From assembly GCF_050571805.1 (NCBI RefSeq), contig NZ_CP192219.1: a stretch of DNA of 64,000 nt; one strand, given 5' to 3'. Origin of the DNA: Halodesulfovibrio aestuarii (GTDB lineage Bacteria; Desulfobacterota; Desulfovibrionia; Desulfovibrionales; Desulfovibrionaceae). Made by a program: the position numbers and the translations under genes. The notes under the pieces are model-generated. The model saw nothing but the letters and a program-made list of their open reading frames with translations, had not been told where the DNA came from and did no database searches. This document shows, piece by piece, positions 61,273 through 64,000 of the stretch. The first letter of the stretch is position 1; each line of letters begins with the position of its first letter.

Positions 61273-62772
61273 ATGCGAAAGACTCTTATAGCCTTACTGC
61301 TTGTAATTTTATCTCTCTCCGGATGCGCACTGAATCAGACAAATGAACCGCAAACACGTGTCCAACACCAGGCAGCAAAACTAAAACAAGCTGTTCAGCC
61401 ACAGACCGTTCATGTAGTTCAGCAAGCTTACCTTGGCGCTGATCCGGTGAAGATAGATCAAGATGCTGTACTTCCGTTTATCTTTAGCCAGAAGATTACA
61501 CTTCGCACCAAAGGTACTCTTCCTGAGCTGGTGAATGCCATTCAAGACATAATCCCGCTCGGTATCAAATACTCCGTTGATGAGAAGTCTATTGTTGAAT
61601 CAAAAGACGGCATTGCAACTCCTCCAAAGCGTATGGCGTTGGCGTACCACGGCACAGTTGAGAACCTGCTGAATACCATAGGCCAGCACTTCGGCCAGAG
61701 CTGGGAATACGAAAACGGCATTGTCGAATTTTCATATCTCAGAGTGAAAACCTTCACCCTCTTCACGTCTCCGAGTGAAGTTGGTTACGAAGGCACGATT
61801 ACCAACAACACAGAATCAAAAAGTACTGACTCAGGTTCAGCTGCCAGCGCGTCCGGATCTACCTCTCAAACCTCACAGACAAGCAAAAGCCATTACAAGG
61901 CTGATGCCTGGACAGAATGCAAAACCGGCGTTGAATCCATGCTCTCCAAGCGTGGCAGTGTTTCCATGAGCAAATCCAGCGGTACTATCACCGTTACAGA
62001 TACGGCTCCAGCTCTGCGCCGCATTGAAAAATACATCGACAGCGTAAACGCAAAACTCGGCAAACAGGTAGCGCTTAGCGTCCATGTCTGGGCATTAGAG
62101 CTTTCAGACAACACAGACACCGGCATCAATCTTAAAGTATTGCTTGAAGGTTCCGGACTTAAATTAGCTTCAAGCGTTGTGAACCCTTATCAACTCTTGG
62201 ATGGCGCGGGTTCACTCACTGCAACAATTCTTGGGAACGGACAACTTAGCGGCTCTGAAGCCGTACTTCGCGCGTTGAAAAAGAAAGGTCGCACCACGCT
62301 GCTTACTTCCGGCAGCGGTATCAGCATGAACAACCAGACACTTCCTGTTCAGGTTGATCGTCGCATCGCCTATTTAGCTGGAACAAAAACAACCAGCACA
62401 AATGAAAGCTCCAGCACAGAACTCACGGCTGGTGAAGTTTCTCCTGGCTTTGCAATGGCTGTTATCCCGCACATCCTTGATCGCCGCCGTGTGATCTTGC
62501 AATGCAACGTATCTCTCTCTTCACTCGACAAACTCGTGGAGTTCAAATCCGGAGAGCAAACAATCCAGCTTCCACAGCTCTCCACTCGTAGTTTTGCACA
62601 GCAAATCAGTATGAACATGGGCCAGACTCTTGTTCTTGCAGGCTTCGAGCAGGAAAAAGGTGTTGAGTCTGAAGGTGTGGACATTTTCGCAGCCGGCCAA
62701 AGCTCCCAGCGTGAAAAACGCATCATCATAATTACCATCGATGTGGAAAGCGCCGGAGATTTAAATGCATAG
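61273..62772 (+). CDS. pilN: PilN, secretin lipoprotein of a thin (type IVb) pilus
   Basis: 499 residues with lipobox LSGC (Cys18). The N-terminal part holds a short domain like those of secretins (VDEKSIVES..., residues 70-160), then a Ser/Thr-rich linker near 180-205, a KH-like domain, and the C-terminal secretin ring from about 330 to VLAGFEQEK near 455. It forms the outer-membrane pore for the pilus. It starts three bases after the previous gene. Confidence 0.88.
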   Translation: MRKTLIALLLVILSLSGCALNQTNEPQTRVQHQAAKLKQAVQPQTVHVVQQAYLGADPVKIDQDAVLPFIFSQKITLRTKGTLPELVNAIQDIIPLGIKYSVDEKSIVESKDGIATPPKRMALAYHGTVENLLNTIGQHFGQSWEYENGIVEFSYLRVKTFTLFTSPSEVGYEGTITNNTESKSTDSGSAASASGSTSQTSQTSKSHYKADAWTECKTGVESMLSKRGSVSMSKSSGTITVTDTAPALRRIEKYIDSVNAKLGKQVALSVHVWALELSDNTDTGINLKVLLEGSGLKLASSVVNPYQLLDGAGSLTATILGNGQLSGSEAVLRALKKKGRTTLLTSGSGISMNNQTLPVQVDRRIAYLAGTKTTSTNESSSTELTAGEVSPGFAMAVIPHILDRRRVILQCNVSLSSLDKLVEFKSGEQTIQLPQLSTRSFAQQISMNMGQTLVLAGFEQEKGVESEGVDIFAAGQSSQREKRIIIITIDVESAGDLNA

Positions 62773-64000
62773 CGTCAAACTCAACGGAAAAACCTACGCT
62801 GCCGGTCTTTGGTGGCAGGTTCTCAAAGGCAGCAAACGGCGAGATCAACTTGAGCACATCCGCAATCAGGTTGCTGAATTCAAAGACGAAAACTTCAACT
62901 GCTATGTCATCCGGAAGTCTCAGTTCGGGCTGGGCAACCTGAAGGGAAAAATAAAATCACCCCCTTCTCTTGTCTGCGCTCTGATTGATCGAACTCAAGA
63001 CACATGGCTTGGCCGCTTTCTTCTTGAAGAAACTGGCGGGAAGCTAGTCTGGTGGGTTTGCGCCATTAAGGACGGGAAGCCGCTCGCTGAAGGTGATGCA
63101 ATTTTCGAATCACAGAGCGAGGCTGACAAACATCTCAACAAGCTCCGCGTTATTTCCAAGTGGGAAAACGAGATTTTGACCGAGACGGTTGCTGAAACTG
63201 AAGAGCAGTTCAAAGGACTCCTCAAGTCAGCGCAACGCCTGCACTCTCTTGAAGAGAAAAGTATTCCCTCTTCAGTTCGGTTGATCATAATTCTGCTGAT
63301 CTGCGCCGGCTGCTACATGGCATACACCAGATACGAAGCGCACAAACTTGCTGAGTTTAATCGTAAACAACAGCAGATCAACGCGCAGAACGCACAAAAC
63401 CGACGTAAGCAGCTCGAAAATTCTCCAGAACAATTCTTCCCGAAAGTCTGGGAAAAAGCTCCGGACGTTGCTCACGTCGCAGCACTCTGCGTTCCGGCTA
63501 TGCAAGGCTTGCCACTCTACAATCGCGGGTGGGCACTGTTAAGCAGCACATGCGATCTCGCTTCTGTTCCGGCTCAGCTAAAAACAGAATGGAACCATAA
63601 ATCCGGTGCGCGATTTGATGCACTGCCTGTTGTGTTTGAAGAAGCGGCCATTCTCGATCCGGTCACACCGACTAGAGCATTCTCTACACACGCCCTCTAT
63701 GTAAAGCGCGAGCGCCCTGCAAAAAACCTTCTCACCAAAGAAGAGGCTGTAGGCAAACTCTATCAGCTCACATCCGCTGCACAGGCACATATCAGCGTGG
63801 TTTGGTCTCCGGTCAAAACGCACAAAGAGAGTGATGTCATTGGTTCTCCTCTGGTCTTCACTTCTCCGTGGCTTCACAGCAAATGGACACTCTCCGCCAT
63901 ACCAAGTGCAGCAATCATCGATCAATCCCTTCTCACTTCATTGGGCGAGCTTTCTGGCATCGTAATCGCTCAAATCACCTACCTTCCCCAAGGATGGACA
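62765..64000 (+). CDS. pilO: PilO, pilus accessory protein (runs off the window)
   Basis: Open to the window end, at least 412 codons. The ATG overlaps the pilN stop by eight bases. The start MHSVKLNGKTYAAGLWWQVL, one hydrophobic helix near 176-193 (IILLICAGCYMAY) and the layout after PilN match the PilO pilin accessory protein of IncI1-type thin pili, which aligns the assembly platform in the inner membrane. Confidence 0.8.
   Translation, partial: MHSVKLNGKTYAAGLWWQVLKGSKRRDQLEHIRNQVAEFKDENFNCYVIRKSQFGLGNLKGKIKSPPSLVCALIDRTQDTWLGRFLLEETGGKLVWWVCAIKDGKPLAEGDAIFESQSEADKHLNKLRVISKWENEILTETVAETEEQFKGLLKSAQRLHSLEEKSIPSSVRLIIILLICAGCYMAYTRYEAHKLAEFNRKQQQINAQNAQNRRKQLENSPEQFFPKVWEKAPDVAHVAALCVPAMQGLPLYNRGWALLSSTCDLASVPAQLKTEWNHKSGARFDALPVVFEEAAILDPVTPTRAFSTHALYVKRERPAKNLLTKEEAVGKLYQLTSAAQAHISVVWSPVKTHKESDVIGSPLVFTSPWLHSKWTLSAIPSAAIIDQSLLTSLGELSGIVIAQITYLPQGWT

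Larger units (their letters stand above)
46541..64000 (+). mobile_element. Integrative and conjugative element (left part), Trb-type
   Basis: From the broken tRNA-Arg to the window end all recognised genes belong to a conjugative element: replication-like HTH proteins, TraK, TraL, TraM, TrbB-C-D-E-J-L-F-G, a TrbH-PilL fusion, PilN and PilO. Gene order trbBCDEJLFG matches Tn4371-like elements. Integrase, relaxase, TraG and attR are not seen and should lie to the right. Confidence 0.85.

Noticed and set aside
1..64000. CRISPR array or insertion sequence
   Set aside because: No regularly spaced repeats and no transposase were seen on either strand.

Overview
The window looks like chromosome of a marine, moderately AT-rich sulfate reducer of the Desulfovibrio / Halodesulfovibrio group. 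This is inferred from a complete CO-type hydrogenase operon, a ferredoxin-thioredoxin reductase-like protein, a split-Soret-like cysteine protein, bacterioferritin, and codon and AT texture. No rRNA is present, so the genus is not proven.

Layout. 1-8.1 kb: three nearly identical tRNA-Leu(GAG) cassettes (one cut by the window start) with shared promoter, leader hairpin and terminator. Between them lie an RRM RNA-binding protein, a membrane protein, an LTA-synthase-like phosphotransferase, glpD and a secreted protein that is about 41% methionine. 8.2-10.7 kb: a chemoreceptor. 10.7-12.3 kb: a long AT-rich non-coding stretch with several palindromes. 12.3-20.6 kb: cooM-K-L-X-U-H-hypA-cooF, a membrane-bound, ion-pumping, ferredoxin-linked [NiFe] hydrogenase. 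cooS and cooA are not in the window. 20.7-24.1 kb: a C_GCAxxG_C_C protein, twin 37-residue Cys4 microproteins with duplicated leaders, a frameshifted SGNH hydrolase and an FTR-like protein. 24.3-30.6 kb: a sigma54 activator (frameshifted in its P-loop), a haem-c sensor kinase, and a YeiH-type exporter with its own sigma54-like promoter. 31-36.9 kb: an operator-like palindrome and a lipid/periplasm-anchored protein, MscS, a second sigma54 activator with a degenerate receiver followed by a candidate sigma54-driven small RNA, pepP and bfr. 37-46.2 kb: folE2-nikR-methyltransferase, bioY-bioM, Fe-ADH, and apeB-selA-folC.

From 46.5 kb to the right end the window is an integrated conjugative element. 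Its left edge cuts a tRNA-Arg(TCT) gene inside the anticodon stem. It carries a DUF1937-like gene, two HTH/replication-like genes with a candidate antisense RNA between them, traK-traL-traM, trbB-C-D-E-J-(K)-L-F-G, and then a gene fusing a TrbH-like lipoprotein to a TcpQ/PilL domain, followed by pilN (secretin) and pilO. A type IV secretion system and a thin-pilus system are therefore joined in one operon. The relaxase, integrase and right end lie outside the window.

The most unusual items are these: the sigma54-like promoter plus CCTCC-loop RNA behind an activator with no phospho-acceptor; the reversed trbK-like lipoprotein gene whose protein tail copies that of TrbJ; the TrbH-PilL fusion; the compact antisense RNA unit upstream of the replication-like gene; the twin Cys4 microproteins; and the methionine-rich secreted protein.
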